A stretch of DNA of 64,000 nt from Tritrichomonas musculus (Eukaryota > Parabasalia > Tritrichomonadida > Tritrichomonadidae). The notes beneath the pieces are model-generated. The model made no database searches, had not been told where the DNA came from, and saw nothing but the letters and a program-made list of their open reading frames with translations. The stretch covers positions 4,278,001 to 4,342,000 of the forward strand of contig JAPFFF010000010.1 in NCBI GenBank assembly GCA_039105265.1, in the 5' to 3' direction. This document shows, piece by piece, positions 10,896 to 21,898 of the stretch. Numbering within the stretch: position 1 is the stretch's first letter; every line of letters starts with the position of its first letter. Made by a program: the position numbers and the translations under genes.

Positions 10896-11340
10896 TTGCT
10901 TCAAAAATTGAATAAATTCATGGAGCTTTTCAATTTTTATTATATGGTGGTTAATAAAATTACTTCTCAATTTTTCATCAATAATTACTTCCCTAGTTTT
11001 AAGGATATTTCTAAAAATTTGAGAGATAGATATAATGTTACTTTTTCATCAATCAAACCTTTTGTTGACTCAAAATGGTTCCCAACAACAGGACTTACAA
11101 ACCTTATGCACTAGTTTTCATATAAAATATGATGAATGGGTTAAAGACGAATGTTTTTATGAAAAAAGAAAAAATGGTCAAAATGATGATTCAATTTGCC
11201 AATTTATTCAAAAAGATTTGATTGATGATTTCATCGCTTATATAAATAAAAATTCTTATTCACTTAACTCTAAGATTATATATACAAAACCTGGGGTTAC
11301 ATTGCAAATAAAGATAAAAAATCTGGAGAAAATGAAATGA
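10896..11340 (+). pseudogene. Fragment of a DUF3447/ankyrin-family gene
   Basis: The segment NDDSICQFIQKDLIDDFIAYINKNSYSLNSKI, near 11183-11280, matches in order the segment NDSYICSLIQNDSIEEFVQFANQSNLSLNSTI of the gene at 62255. This is the conserved DUF3447-type stretch preceding the ankyrin region. The upstream part lies in overlapping short frames (10896-11114 and 11035-11340), indicating at least one frame break, and nothing resembling ankyrin repeats follows. It is therefore a decayed partial copy of this large trichomonad family. Confidence 0.6.
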
Positions 11341-12442
11341 ATAAATTCGTTTAATTTATATTGTTTGTTAAGCTAGAAAATATAAATTTGATTAATTAGT
11401 TTAAAACTGTAAAACTTATATAGTTATTTTAAAAGTTCATCAAACTTTTTATGATATGCATATTATCTTACAAAAATATATGTCAATATGCCATTTGTAT
11501 TTTCATTTGAAGTCATTGAGTTTGTTTTAATATCAAATAATTGTAATAATAATAATCTTTTAAGTTATATTTCAAAAGCAAGAACTTTAATTTCATATAT
11601 CAAATTTGGGCAGTTAACATAAACAAAACCTTCAAACCAATGAATTTGATGGATTCTATATGAAATTGATAAATTTATGTTTTTTTAATTTATTTATTAA
11701 TTTTTTTATATTGCTTTGCTTTTACACCTTTATTTCAAAAAATAATGAATGAGATAATTAACTTCATAATCTAAATTTTAGATATTTTGATAGATAGATA
11801 TATATTATTATTATTAATATATCATAATAAATTTATAAATTTATTATGAAGTTAATTATCTCATTCATGTTTTCTTTTACATTTACAAAACACGAGTCTG
11901 TAAAAAATAACCAGCTTTGTGAAAAAAAAAGTATTTTTAAAAAATGGCCCATCTTATTTTTGTTCATCTGAAAAGTAAAGAGCTAACTTAAATTGAATGA
12001 ATTTTAAGAAATAATAAACCAATTTGAAATAAGAATTAATGAAAAGAGAATTGAAACCTATTCTATTATTCTTTTCTTTTTTTATAATAACTGCTACTTC
12101 AGCCTTCATGAATGTTTTTTATTTATAAAAATATGAGAATTAAGGAAAATATTTATTTTGACTCTTTTTAAAAGCTTCTAAATTGATTTATGAATCTTCG
12201 TTTTGATAAAAAAAATTATCAGAATCATATTCTATAAAATATGTTTTTTTTTTTTCCCCCATAAAAGTACTTACTCAATAAATTATGTTTATTTTATGAA
12301 GCAAAATGAATTACATCTTTTTTCTTTACTGATCAAATAAAATTATTTGTATATGATGATTTAATAAAATATATTTTTTTAATTGCATTAATAAAGCAGA
12401 TATCTACATAAATGGAACAAAAATTATAAAAAAAAACATGGT
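11341..12442. other. Intergenic DNA upstream of the giant kinase gene
   Basis: AT-rich and non-coding. It includes the perfect inverted repeat 11745-11868, listed separately. The block AAAATGGCCCATCTTATTT (11942-11960) resembles the block about 510 bp downstream at 12449-12467, so part of the upstream region may be duplicated. Confidence 0.5.
11745..11868. repeat. Perfect 26-bp inverted repeat
   Basis: The arms at 11745-11770 and 11843-11868 are exact reverse complements (ATGAATGAGATAATTAAC... and its complement). A 72-bp AT-rich spacer with further short self-complementarity separates them. No target duplication flanks it. It could fold as a cruciform or, if transcribed, as a hairpin RNA. 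Confidence 0.85.
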
Positions 12443-12561
12443 TTTGAAAAATGGCCCATCTAATTTCCGTTTCTTTGAAAATTTTTATTTAAAAAACAAG
12501 AACTTTTTGATAAAAAAAGGCAATCGTTTTCAAAGAAAATTTTATAACATTCATTTTTTCA
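12443..12561 (+). promoter_or_regulatory. Promoter block conserved with the paralog at 32583
   Basis: The 119 bp before the ATG share ordered blocks with the minus-strand upstream region of the second giant kinase gene (32584-32676): GGCCCAYCT, then a CGYTTCTTTGAAAA block, then CAAGAACTTTTTGATAAAA followed by GCAATC, then TCATTTTTTCAATG across the start. The TCATTTTT at 12551-12558 is a trichomonad initiator. Conservation confined to such blocks suggests shared regulation or a recent common origin. Confidence 0.65.
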
Positions 12562-15500
12562 ATGACCTCTGTTTTTTCGATTGATCTTAAGAAATACACG
12601 AAAGGAAATAAAATAGGCAGTGGTGCATTTGGAGATGTTTTTGAAATTCAAGAAAAGGAGACTGCAAATAAATTTGCAGCAAAAATATCGAAACACACAA
12701 TTGATTTTGAAGATCCAACAATATTATCAGAAAATTTAAAAGCCGAAGTCAGTATTCTTTCATCGCTTACCCATCCGGGAATTTTAAAATTTATTGGATT
12801 CAGCAAAACGAATTTTGAAGATAATTTAAGGCCAACCATTATTACCGAATTATTACAATCTCGTACGTTAGGAGCACTTTTTGAGTTCCAACATAAAGGT
12901 TTTTCTGATCCCAAATTTGATTCCACGTTCAAACATATTGCATTATTTGGAATCGCATCAACGATGAAATATTTACATCAAAACAAAATTGTTCACAAAG
13001 ACCTAAAACCAGACAACATACTTTTTGACGAATTTATGCATCCAAAAGTTTGCGATTTTGGCGTCTCTGCAAAAATACGCAAAAAGACCAATAAAAAATC
13101 ACCCGAACAAAAAGAACCAACAGAGCAGCAAAAATCAGAGGAAGGTCCAAAAGAAATTTCTGACAGAAAGAAAGAAAAAACTGAAGATAATGAAAATAAA
13201 GATAATATCAAATCTTCATCAGAAGAGAAAAAAGAGTCAAAACCTTCCCAAAAAGATGAATCAGAACAACCACCCGAGTTTGATTTGGAATATCCTCGAA
13301 CTTGGGAAGAACCTGAAGAAGATTCCGAAAATATTCATGAATATTCATCTATGGGCCAACAAACGGTTGGGACCTTTCTTTACATGGCCCCTGAAATCAT
13401 CAATGATGAAAAAAATCCATTTAGTGAAAAAAGTGACGTATATGCATTTTCATTAATAATGTATGAAATGTTTTCACCTAAACCGCCATACGAAGGCCTA
13501 GATTATTACAGGTTACAAAAAGAGATCAAAGAGAAAAAGCGTCCGGAGTTCGATATAAAATTTCCGAAGAGTTACAAAGAACTTGTCCAAAAATGCTGGC
13601 AAGAGAGTCCTAAAGGGAGGCCCACTTTTTCAGAGATTGCAGAAATATTGAAAAGTGACACTTTTTTAAAAAAGTTGGAGAATGATTCAATAAAGATAAA
13701 TTACGCCAGATTTAAAGAGTATTGCGCTTTTGCTGACCAGTTTGCAGTTGGAATTGAAGGACTTGACAGAGACAAATTTGAAGAACTTCTTTTAAAAGAA
13801 ATGAAGCGATTCGAAAAGAGGAGCTTCAACTACATTTATCCGTTAAAATTGTTGAGCAAACTTGAGGAAGAGTGCCAGAAAGTTGTGAAGGAGGCATTGA
13901 ACAATGCAAGCGAGCAATTTAGGATTGGCGTGTGCTCGATTGAAGGCATTCAGAAATTTCCAAAAGACGAAGAAATCGGCGTGAACTACCTGAAGTGCGC
14001 GCTGGAGAACGGGTGCAAAAGGGCAGGAATCTATTTGTGTAGATTTTTCATATCACATGGCAAATACAAAGATTACAGTCAGGCGAGCTTCTTCCTGTTA
14101 CAGTGCGTTTCAGACAGCAATGAAGAAGAAGAAGAAGACCCAGAATATTTGTACTTGAAAGGCAAAATTCAGAAGAAAGAAGGAAACATCGTAGATGCAA
14201 AATTGTCCTTCAAAAAGTCATCAGAAGGAGGCAACAAAGACGCAATGTACGAGTACGCAAAGATCATTTTCATTAAAGAACCTGAAAAAGCAATGCAATT
14301 TTTTGTAGAGTCAAGCCATCGTGACTCAAACGAGAAGAGCAAAAAATTTCTGAGTGCTCACAATTATTTGAAAAATATTGGCGGTTTTGAGGACCTTCCA
14401 AACGAAGCTCAGATATTCATAATAAGGAACTTCGGCAATGTCTACTTCAACGATGAAAATAAAGAGAAAAAGTTGAACATCGATCAAAAAGCATTGAAAA
14501 AGTTCCATGATAAAAACGTTTTCCAATACAATTCAATCCCTTCTGTGTTTAAAACCTTCAACGAGGTTTATGTGGAGCTGGACTTTTACTCAGACGTCTA
14601 TGAAGCAGCAATCTGTTCCTTGCTGAGGTTGAAGACAGAATTGAGAAATACAAAAACGGTTGTAACGGTTGTTGTCAAAATTCCAAAAAGTGATAAAATT
14701 GAGAAGAAATTTGGCGAAGATTTTGTTGTCAATAAGGTCATCGTCGATGAAGGAACTGTGTCAATCGGCAATTCAGTTTTTGCAGGCTGTAAAGAACTCA
14801 AGACAGTCGTCATCCCGCCATCAATAAAACAAATCGGCGAATCCGCTTTTAAGGACTGCTCCTCCCTCGAGCAGATTTGTATGTCAAAAAGCACAAGCTG
14901 CACTTTTAATTTGAATCACATTAATGAAATCAGTCCATCAACCTTCAGTGGTTGTGCGAGTGTCCAAATCAAGCCAAACGATTCATCTAGTGAGGATAAT
15001 TTGCATGTTACTGAAAATCCGGCGAAAATGAACATTGTCCTTCCATCCTCAGTTGAAAAGATCGGTCCTTTCGCTTTTTACAACTTCCAGAACCTCAAAT
15101 CAGTAAAGATCTCGAGGCATGCAGAGTCGATTGAAGAGGCAGCTTTTGCTGAATGCATTAATTTAGAATTTATTATGTTCAACTCTCGTTTGAAGAATAT
15201 TGGACCATCTGCGTTTAGAAAATGCAGGATCACGAAGCTAACTTTTCCGGAAAGTTTGACTTCAATTGGCAACTATTCATTTTCTAATTGTACATTTCTT
15301 AAGATTGTTAATTTTTCAGGCAGCATTACAACCATTTCAGAAGGCGCCTTTGAAGGATGCACCAATCTCAGTGAGCTGAATAATCTGGAACCAATAAAGA
15401 TCCTTGAAAACAAAGCATTTGCGAACTGCACGTCTTTGAAGAAAGTTAATTTTTCTCATGCTGAAAGGATTCGTAATTCGGTATTTGAAGGATGCACTGC

Positions 15501-18500
15501 ACTTGAATCTATCAGCATGCAAAAATGCAGGAAAATTGGAAATGAAGTTTTTAAAGGCTGCACAAGTCTTGTTGAAATTAGCTTACCAAGTTGCTTAAGA
15601 GAAATTGGAATGTATTCATTCAGTGGCACTTCGATTGAAAAGATAAAAATACCTAAAAAAGTGGCAAAGCTTTCTGAAGGTCTTTTCATGGATTGTGAAA
15701 AATTGACTTCAATAGATTTTCACGATTCTGTTGTATCCATTTGTGGTAAATGTTTTTGCAACTGTCCTGCTTTGGTTGAAATTACTCTTCCGCCAAATTT
15801 GGAGTCAATTGGAGAGTCTTCTTTTGCTGGCACGTCATTAGTCAAAATTGATATTCCAGACAAAATTAAAATAATAGGTGAAAATTGCTTTGCCAACTGC
15901 GCTTCATTAGAAGAAGTAAAAATACCAGAAACTGTCAAAAAGATACAAAATGGAGCCTTCTCAATGTGTATGAAACTGCCAACAATTGAACTTCCATCAA
16001 ATTTGAGAGAAATAAGTCAAAAAATGTTTTCTGGATGCAAAGAATTGAAAGAAATTAAAATACCAGATTCAATAAGATTGATTGATGATGGTGCATTTGA
16101 AGACTGCGTGCAATTAAGTGTGATTGAAATTCCAAATGTGAAAAAAATTGGTCCAAATTCATTCAAAAACTGCACGTCACTTGAGACTATTGTTTTTAAT
16201 GAATCATTAGAAAATCTCGGAAGTTATGCATTTTCAGGCTGCACTTCATTGAAAGAGTTTCCTGTTCTTCCTAAAGGCATCACTAAAATTGAACGTGGAG
16301 TCTTCCAAAATTGTTCAAATTTGAAAACATTTAAATATGAGCGTGACATAAAAATATTTGAAGATGAAGCTTTTGAAGGATGCACCGAACTGTCTGATTT
16401 TCAGATTCCGAAGAAAACTACTTATATTGGAGATAGTGCATTTGCAAAATGCGATCATCTTGATAAAATTATCCTTCAACGAGGGGTTTCTGAGATTGGA
16501 TTCAAATGTTTTGCAAATTGCAAAGGTCTTTCTGCAGTTTTCTTTGATCCATTTGCAACCAAGTTCAAATCGGACAGTTTTGATGAATGCGCTTCACTTA
16601 AAACACTAAAAATTCTTACAAAAAATGACACAATTCCAAGATTTGGTTGTGATTCATTTTCAAGTGTAACAAAAGTTATCCTTCCCATTTGTATTAAAAA
16701 AATTGGCACAAGAGCTTTTGCTAATTTTACTTCATTAGAAACAATCGAGCTTCCTCCAGAAGTTGACAACATTGAAGACAATGCATTCTTGAATTGCTCA
16801 CATTTGAAAATTATCAAAATTCCACCAAAAGTGACAATCATTAAAGAAAGTTGTTTTCAAGGCTGCTCTTCACTTGCAGCAATTGAAATTGAAAAGCCAG
16901 AAAATATTGAAAAAATAGAAAAGAACGCTTTTTGTGAATGTTCTTCTCTTGTCCAGTTTCCAATTCCTGACAATGTTAGAGAGATATCAGAAGGCGTATT
17001 CCAAAAGTGCAAGAGTTTGAATAACGTTATATTTAAAGAAAACATTATTTCTATTGGAAAGGATGCATTCAATGGATGCGAATCTTTCACTAACATTGAA
17101 ATACCAGAAACAGTCCAACTCGTTTATAGCGGCGCATTCTCTAACTGCACCTCACTCATAGAAATAAAAATAAAATCAAAATTGAAGAAATTACCTAAAA
17201 ATTTGCTTTCAGGTTGCAGAATACTTCCTAAAATTGAAATCCCAAAGTCTGTTACTACAATTGGAAGCTCTGTATTTTCAGGATGCGAATGTCTCGAGTC
17301 CATTGAAATTCCACGTCTTGTTAGAGTCATTAAAAAGAACGTGTTTAATGGATGCATTCAGCTCAAGAAAGTTGTGTTCAATGAAGAATTGACATCAATT
17401 GGAAGCTATTCATTTTCACGTTGTAATTCTCTTATAGAAATCAAACTTCCTCCCAAATTGCAAATGATTGAAGACCATCTGTTTTATCTTTGCGATTTAC
17501 TTGAAACTGTTCACATTGAGAACGAAGTGAAACGAATTTGTGAGTGCGCTTTTGGAGGCTGCAAACAACTGAAGAACATCATCATTCCGAACTCAGTCGA
17601 GTTTATTGGAAACGAAGTTTTTTCAGGATGTTCAATGCTAAAAGACATTATAATACCTAATAGAGTTTCAAGCATTGGAAAGCTCTGCTTCCAAGACTGC
17701 ACTGGAATTGAAAAAATTAGAGTTCCTCCGAATGTTTCTTATGTTGGCCGCCAGTGCTTCAAGGATTGCACGTCACTTGTTGAATTTACAATTGACATTT
17801 ATCGAACAATAATTGAGCACGATGCTTTTGCTGGCTGCACGTCGTTCACTGTGCTTGTTATTGACATAAATGAGGATGAACTCGGAATCTTTACAAGGAA
17901 GCCATATTCAACGGTTACTCATGTCATCGTTCCAGACAGAGTCAAGCGATTTTGTTGGCGGTGTTTCATGGATTTCGAATCATTGATTGAAATCAACTTC
18001 CCAGTTTGCCTTGAAAAGATTGAAGGCGAAGCATTTGCATATTGTAGTTCACTTGAATACGTTGAAATTCCAAAGAAAGTTACCACGATTGAAAAGTCAT
18101 GTTTTCATCATTGCTCATCATTGACAGCAATCAAACTTCATGATGGCATAACAGCAATTAAAAGGAAAGCATTTTTCAAATGCTTTGAGCTTGAACTTAT
18201 CGAAATTCCACGAAAAGTTAGCTGCATCTCAGAGAGAACATTCTACAAATGCTATAATTTGAAGAGCGTGACATTTGGTAATGGAATCAAAGAGATTGAG
18301 AAAGAAGCATTTAGAAAATGCACGAGCCTTAATAAAGTGATCATTCCAGAAAGTGTGTGCAATGTTGGATCAGGTGCATTTTCTTGGTGCGATAATTTGA
18401 AAACAGTTGAAATTAAATCAAAAATGAAAGAACTTTCAGAAAGCTTATTTTCGTATTGTGTATTACTTAAAAATTTCATCATTCCATCGACTGTCAATAA

Positions 18501-20136
18501 AATCAACAGCAGCGCATTTTTATGTTGTGAAAGTATTGAAAAGATCACGATTCCGCCATCAGTGACCAAAATTTGTGATTTTGCATTCAAGTTTTGCACT
18601 GGCTTGAGAGAAGTCAACCTTCCTGGTACCATAAAAAGTATTGGAATGTTTGCATTTGAAGAATGTTCACTTACAATCATAAGACTTCCAAAATCATTGA
18701 AAACGATTGAATGCGGTCTTTTTTATCGTTGCAGAAAACTGAAGGATGTTTATATTGAAGGCAAAATTGTAGCAATCAAAGAAAAAGCATTTTTTGAATG
18801 CAAATCATTGATGAATATCAATCTTCATGATGACATTAAAGCAATTGGCAGTAAAGCCTTTCTTGGTTGCATTTCATTGCCTGAAATGAAAATACCAGAA
18901 AGAATTGATTTCTTTGCTGGCAGAGCCTTCAATAGATGTGTAAGAATCACAACAGTTGTAATTCCGGACAAAATAAGCGAGATTCCTAATTATGCATTTG
19001 CACAGTGTGTTGCTTTGAAGTCTGTCAAAATTCCTGCAAAAGTGAGAAGAATCTGCAAAGGAGCATTTTTAGGTTGTGTGTCACTTGAAGAGATTGATTT
19101 CTATAGAATTGAAGAGATCCAAGATTCTGCCTTTTCATTTTGCACTCATCTGAAAACTCTAGGATTTCACGAGAACTTGTTGTCAATTGGCAAGTATGCG
19201 TTTTATAAATGCAAGTCATTGGTCAGAGTGAAGCTTCCTCCGCAGATCGAAGAGATCAAAAAGGGCACTTTTTCGCATTGTGAGTCACTTGAAGAGATAA
19301 AAATTCCATCAAATCTTCGAAAGATTCGCTCTTCTGCATTTAGAAATTGTTCTAAACTCTGTTACTGCTTCTGCGGGACTCTGCTCAGTGGATTTAGAAC
19401 AGAACGAAATCAAGTTAATTTTCCATTCACATTGAGTGAGATCGGTGATCATGCGTTCTCAGGATGCGTCTTAATCAGGCAGATCTCATTTGAAAAATCA
19501 ACTAACGAACTGAATCCTATACATCTTTCTCCAAGTCAGAAAAATGCAGCACGGAATCGTAAAAACATCGTGCTAGAAAACGAGCCAGCAAAGAAAATCG
19601 ATGAATTAGAAGATGATTCATCTCGCAGTGAAGAAGAAGAAGAAGAAGAAGAAGAAAAACAACAGATCCAAAGTTATGGCATTCCTTTAGCTGGTCCATC
19701 AAGTCCTTCGTTGATGATGATGAAGAACAGAGCAAGAAAAGGACCAGTCGTGGTTGGAATTAATGCAAACCAAAATGTGAAAAGACAAAACTTTTCTGGC
19801 CAAAATAAGTTTTACAGTAATGCTATTGATGCAAACAAAGCTCGCAAAAAGAGCGGTGGTTTGAGGATTATTGGAGCATCTGCGTTTGAGCGATGCAAAA
19901 AACTCGAAATGGTTGAAATTCCATCTTCAGTGAGGGAAATAAGAGAATGTGCATTTAATCGATGCTCAAAGCTGAAAGAAGTGGTGATTAATTCGCCAAA
20001 GATAGGAATTGAAGAAAATGCATTCAATAGGTGTCCATTATTATTAAAAAAGCCAAAAGGACGAAAACCAAAAGATATGAATTCAAAAAATGAAAATAAA
20101 AAATCAAAGCTAGAGAAAAAGAAAGATAAAAGTTAA
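12562..20136 (+). CDS. Giant Ser/Thr kinase-Sel1-LRR (BspA-type) protein
   Basis: The 2524-residue frame is uninterrupted. The N-terminal kinase (residues about 10-370) has the glycine loop GSGAFGDV (19-26), Lys41, HKDLKPDN (catalytic Asp147; HKD instead of HRD), DFG (165-167) and APE (276-278). The DFG-to-APE span is about 113 residues, with a charged Lys/Glu/Ser-rich insert absent from the paralog. Residues about 440-600 hold Sel1/TPR-like helical repeats. From about 720 to 2330, dozens of roughly 23-residue BspA/TpLRR repeats follow (the I-x2-x-AF-x-x-C-x-x-L-x-x-I pattern). An acidic linker (Glu run near 2355) and one last short LRR block precede a Lys-rich tail. No signal peptide or membrane segment is seen, so a cytosolic scaffold or sensor kinase is inferred. 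The start is fixed by the initiator and by alignment with the paralog, whose protein begins with nearly the same residues. Confidence 0.9.
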   Translation: MTSVFSIDLKKYTKGNKIGSGAFGDVFEIQEKETANKFAAKISKHTIDFEDPTILSENLKAEVSILSSLTHPGILKFIGFSKTNFEDNLRPTIITELLQSRTLGALFEFQHKGFSDPKFDSTFKHIALFGIASTMKYLHQNKIVHKDLKPDNILFDEFMHPKVCDFGVSAKIRKKTNKKSPEQKEPTEQQKSEEGPKEISDRKKEKTEDNENKDNIKSSSEEKKESKPSQKDESEQPPEFDLEYPRTWEEPEEDSENIHEYSSMGQQTVGTFLYMAPEIINDEKNPFSEKSDVYAFSLIMYEMFSPKPPYEGLDYYRLQKEIKEKKRPEFDIKFPKSYKELVQKCWQESPKGRPTFSEIAEILKSDTFLKKLENDSIKINYARFKEYCAFADQFAVGIEGLDRDKFEELLLKEMKRFEKRSFNYIYPLKLLSKLEEECQKVVKEALNNASEQFRIGVCSIEGIQKFPKDEEIGVNYLKCALENGCKRAGIYLCRFFISHGKYKDYSQASFFLLQCVSDSNEEEEEDPEYLYLKGKIQKKEGNIVDAKLSFKKSSEGGNKDAMYEYAKIIFIKEPEKAMQFFVESSHRDSNEKSKKFLSAHNYLKNIGGFEDLPNEAQIFIIRNFGNVYFNDENKEKKLNIDQKALKKFHDKNVFQYNSIPSVFKTFNEVYVELDFYSDVYEAAICSLLRLKTELRNTKTVVTVVVKIPKSDKIEKKFGEDFVVNKVIVDEGTVSIGNSVFAGCKELKTVVIPPSIKQIGESAFKDCSSLEQICMSKSTSCTFNLNHINEISPSTFSGCASVQIKPNDSSSEDNLHVTENPAKMNIVLPSSVEKIGPFAFYNFQNLKSVKISRHAESIEEAAFAECINLEFIMFNSRLKNIGPSAFRKCRITKLTFPESLTSIGNYSFSNCTFLKIVNFSGSITTISEGAFEGCTNLSELNNLEPIKILENKAFANCTSLKKVNFSHAERIRNSVFEGCTALESISMQKCRKIGNEVFKGCTSLVEISLPSCLREIGMYSFSGTSIEKIKIPKKVAKLSEGLFMDCEKLTSIDFHDSVVSICGKCFCNCPALVEITLPPNLESIGESSFAGTSLVKIDIPDKIKIIGENCFANCASLEEVKIPETVKKIQNGAFSMCMKLPTIELPSNLREISQKMFSGCKELKEIKIPDSIRLIDDGAFEDCVQLSVIEIPNVKKIGPNSFKNCTSLETIVFNESLENLGSYAFSGCTSLKEFPVLPKGITKIERGVFQNCSNLKTFKYERDIKIFEDEAFEGCTELSDFQIPKKTTYIGDSAFAKCDHLDKIILQRGVSEIGFKCFANCKGLSAVFFDPFATKFKSDSFDECASLKTLKILTKNDTIPRFGCDSFSSVTKVILPICIKKIGTRAFANFTSLETIELPPEVDNIEDNAFLNCSHLKIIKIPPKVTIIKESCFQGCSSLAAIEIEKPENIEKIEKNAFCECSSLVQFPIPDNVREISEGVFQKCKSLNNVIFKENIISIGKDAFNGCESFTNIEIPETVQLVYSGAFSNCTSLIEIKIKSKLKKLPKNLLSGCRILPKIEIPKSVTTIGSSVFSGCECLESIEIPRLVRVIKKNVFNGCIQLKKVVFNEELTSIGSYSFSRCNSLIEIKLPPKLQMIEDHLFYLCDLLETVHIENEVKRICECAFGGCKQLKNIIIPNSVEFIGNEVFSGCSMLKDIIIPNRVSSIGKLCFQDCTGIEKIRVPPNVSYVGRQCFKDCTSLVEFTIDIYRTIIEHDAFAGCTSFTVLVIDINEDELGIFTRKPYSTVTHVIVPDRVKRFCWRCFMDFESLIEINFPVCLEKIEGEAFAYCSSLEYVEIPKKVTTIEKSCFHHCSSLTAIKLHDGITAIKRKAFFKCFELELIEIPRKVSCISERTFYKCYNLKSVTFGNGIKEIEKEAFRKCTSLNKVIIPESVCNVGSGAFSWCDNLKTVEIKSKMKELSESLFSYCVLLKNFIIPSTVNKINSSAFLCCESIEKITIPPSVTKICDFAFKFCTGLREVNLPGTIKSIGMFAFEECSLTIIRLPKSLKTIECGLFYRCRKLKDVYIEGKIVAIKEKAFFECKSLMNINLHDDIKAIGSKAFLGCISLPEMKIPERIDFFAGRAFNRCVRITTVVIPDKISEIPNYAFAQCVALKSVKIPAKVRRICKGAFLGCVSLEEIDFYRIEEIQDSAFSFCTHLKTLGFHENLLSIGKYAFYKCKSLVRVKLPPQIEEIKKGTFSHCESLEEIKIPSNLRKIRSSAFRNCSKLCYCFCGTLLSGFRTERNQVNFPFTLSEIGDHAFSGCVLIRQISFEKSTNELNPIHLSPSQKNAARNRKNIVLENEPAKKIDELEDDSSRSEEEEEEEEEKQQIQSYGIPLAGPSSPSLMMMKNRARKGPVVVGINANQNVKRQNFSGQNKFYSNAIDANKARKKSGGLRIIGASAFERCKKLEMVEIPSSVREIRECAFNRCSKLKEVVINSPKIGIEENAFNRCPLLLKKPKGRKPKDMNSKNENKKSKLEKKKDKS

Positions 20137-21898
20137 AATGAAAAAAAAGATTATTCTTTTATTATATTTTTAATAAACATTCGTTTTTTTTATTTATAAC
20201 ATAATTGAATTTTACAAATGAATCATTTATTACTTATCTATTCCACTTTTTTATATAACTATTGCAGTTATATGTTTTTTAATTTATTTTTCAAATGCTA
20301 GATAACCAAACAAATTCCAAAAGTGACACATCCAGTAATATTTGGCAGACGATAGAATGTAAAAATTGGCCAACAACTGTCAAGTCAATTCCGATTTTTT
20401 TTTTTTTTTTTATCAATTGGAAAATGAAGAAAAGGACCAGTTGTTTTTTTTTTTTTTTTTAATTTATACATATAATTGATATACATCGCATGCTAAAAAA
20501 AAAAAAAAAAAAAAAATAGATTGTAGCTTTTTATTCCAAGCAGTTTTTCATTAAAAATTCAAGAATGATGAGATGACGATAATTGGCGAATTCGACGATC
20601 AATTATTTCTCTTAAGTAATTTTCTTCATAAATAAACAAAAAAACATTAAAAGATTGAAATCAAATTCTATTAAATTGGGAAAAAAAATTCTACCATTTA
20701 TTTTTGTTTTAATTTGGCTATTCGATAATAAAAGATTGATGATATCATCATTTCTCTTCTCAACTGCGATCTATAAAGCTGTTTTATAAATAAAAATTGT
20801 AATTTCATTTAATAAATTGATGTGAGATTTTATTTAATAAATTGATTTGAGATTGCATTTAAATATATGATTTAAAATGAAATTCAAATATATGATTTAA
20901 AATGAAATTCAAATATTTGAAATTATATTTAAAACATAGATTAAAATTACATTCTAATATTTGTATTGAAATTCCATTAAAATACGGATATAAAACTTGA
21001 TAAAAATCAGTACATTAAATCCTATTTTTATACTTAAATTTTAAATTATTTTTAGATTGACATCAATGTTTTGATTCCTTAACAGAAATCCTACGATTTC
21101 AACATTTTGTCTTTCAACTGTAAGGCATAATGCTGTTTTGTGAAATATTCAAAGAAATACCTTCTTCTTTGCAATTTTTTTCAGATTCTCTTTTTCAATA
21201 GTGTACATCACTTAAGGGTAAAGTTGGGTTTTGAACTTTTTCAATTAATAAACTATTCAAAAATTTATAATAATAATAATAATAAAAACTATATCCATAA
21301 AAGTGTAAGAAATTTCTTGTTCCGTTAAATCGATTGATGAAAATGTTTTTTTTTTTTTTTTTTTTTTTTTTTATTGATGCATATCTTTAGAAACTATTGT
21401 AATTCCTTCCTCTGTCAACAAATCAGAGATTTAGCATTTTATGAATGTTTCTCGATTTAGATAATCAAATGGCTTAATGGGCTTCCTACATTGATATGAT
21501 TTAGGATTTAATGGTTAAAATCAGCATTAAATAAGAAAACAAATATTTTTAAATTATTTTAAAGGAATAAAAAAGCATGTAGAGTGGGTCATGCTATTTG
21601 GTTTAATAATTAATAATTTTATTTTCTCAAAAAGTTTATTTAGACCATATATGCATACAAAAAGTTCTCTGTGTTGCCGCAACGTGCTACAAAATTACAC
21701 CTTATTTTTTATGAAATTTTGATTAAAAAATTTTCTTGTCGAAAATATATATGTTTTAGGAGGTTTTATAAAGACCACCGTGGCCCATCCATTATTAAAA
21801 ATCAAAGGCGATCATTGAAGCCTTATTAAGAACACATTGGTTTTAACTTTTTCTCTTTTATTTTTTAGAATCCGAAAATTAGATAATTAAATAAATTT
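20137..21898. other. Intergenic with homopolymer runs and tandem repeats
   Basis: No gene is seen. Long T or A runs occur near 20396-20411, 20446-20460, 20495-20516 and 21342-21371. A 25-bp unit beginning AAATATATGATTTAAAATG occurs twice in exact tandem at 20861-20910, with degraded neighbours on both sides. A copy of the GGCCCATC motif lies at 21782-21789. Confidence 0.6.

Noticed and set aside
12648-20027. Many minus-strand frames of 60-142 codons inside the giant kinase-LRR gene
   Set aside because: They are antisense shadows of the repetitive LRR coding sequence and have no start signals or domains.
20861-20910. Tandem 25-bp units as a CRISPR-like array
   Set aside because: Units are directly adjacent without unique spacers, in a eukaryotic context; it is simple tandem duplication.
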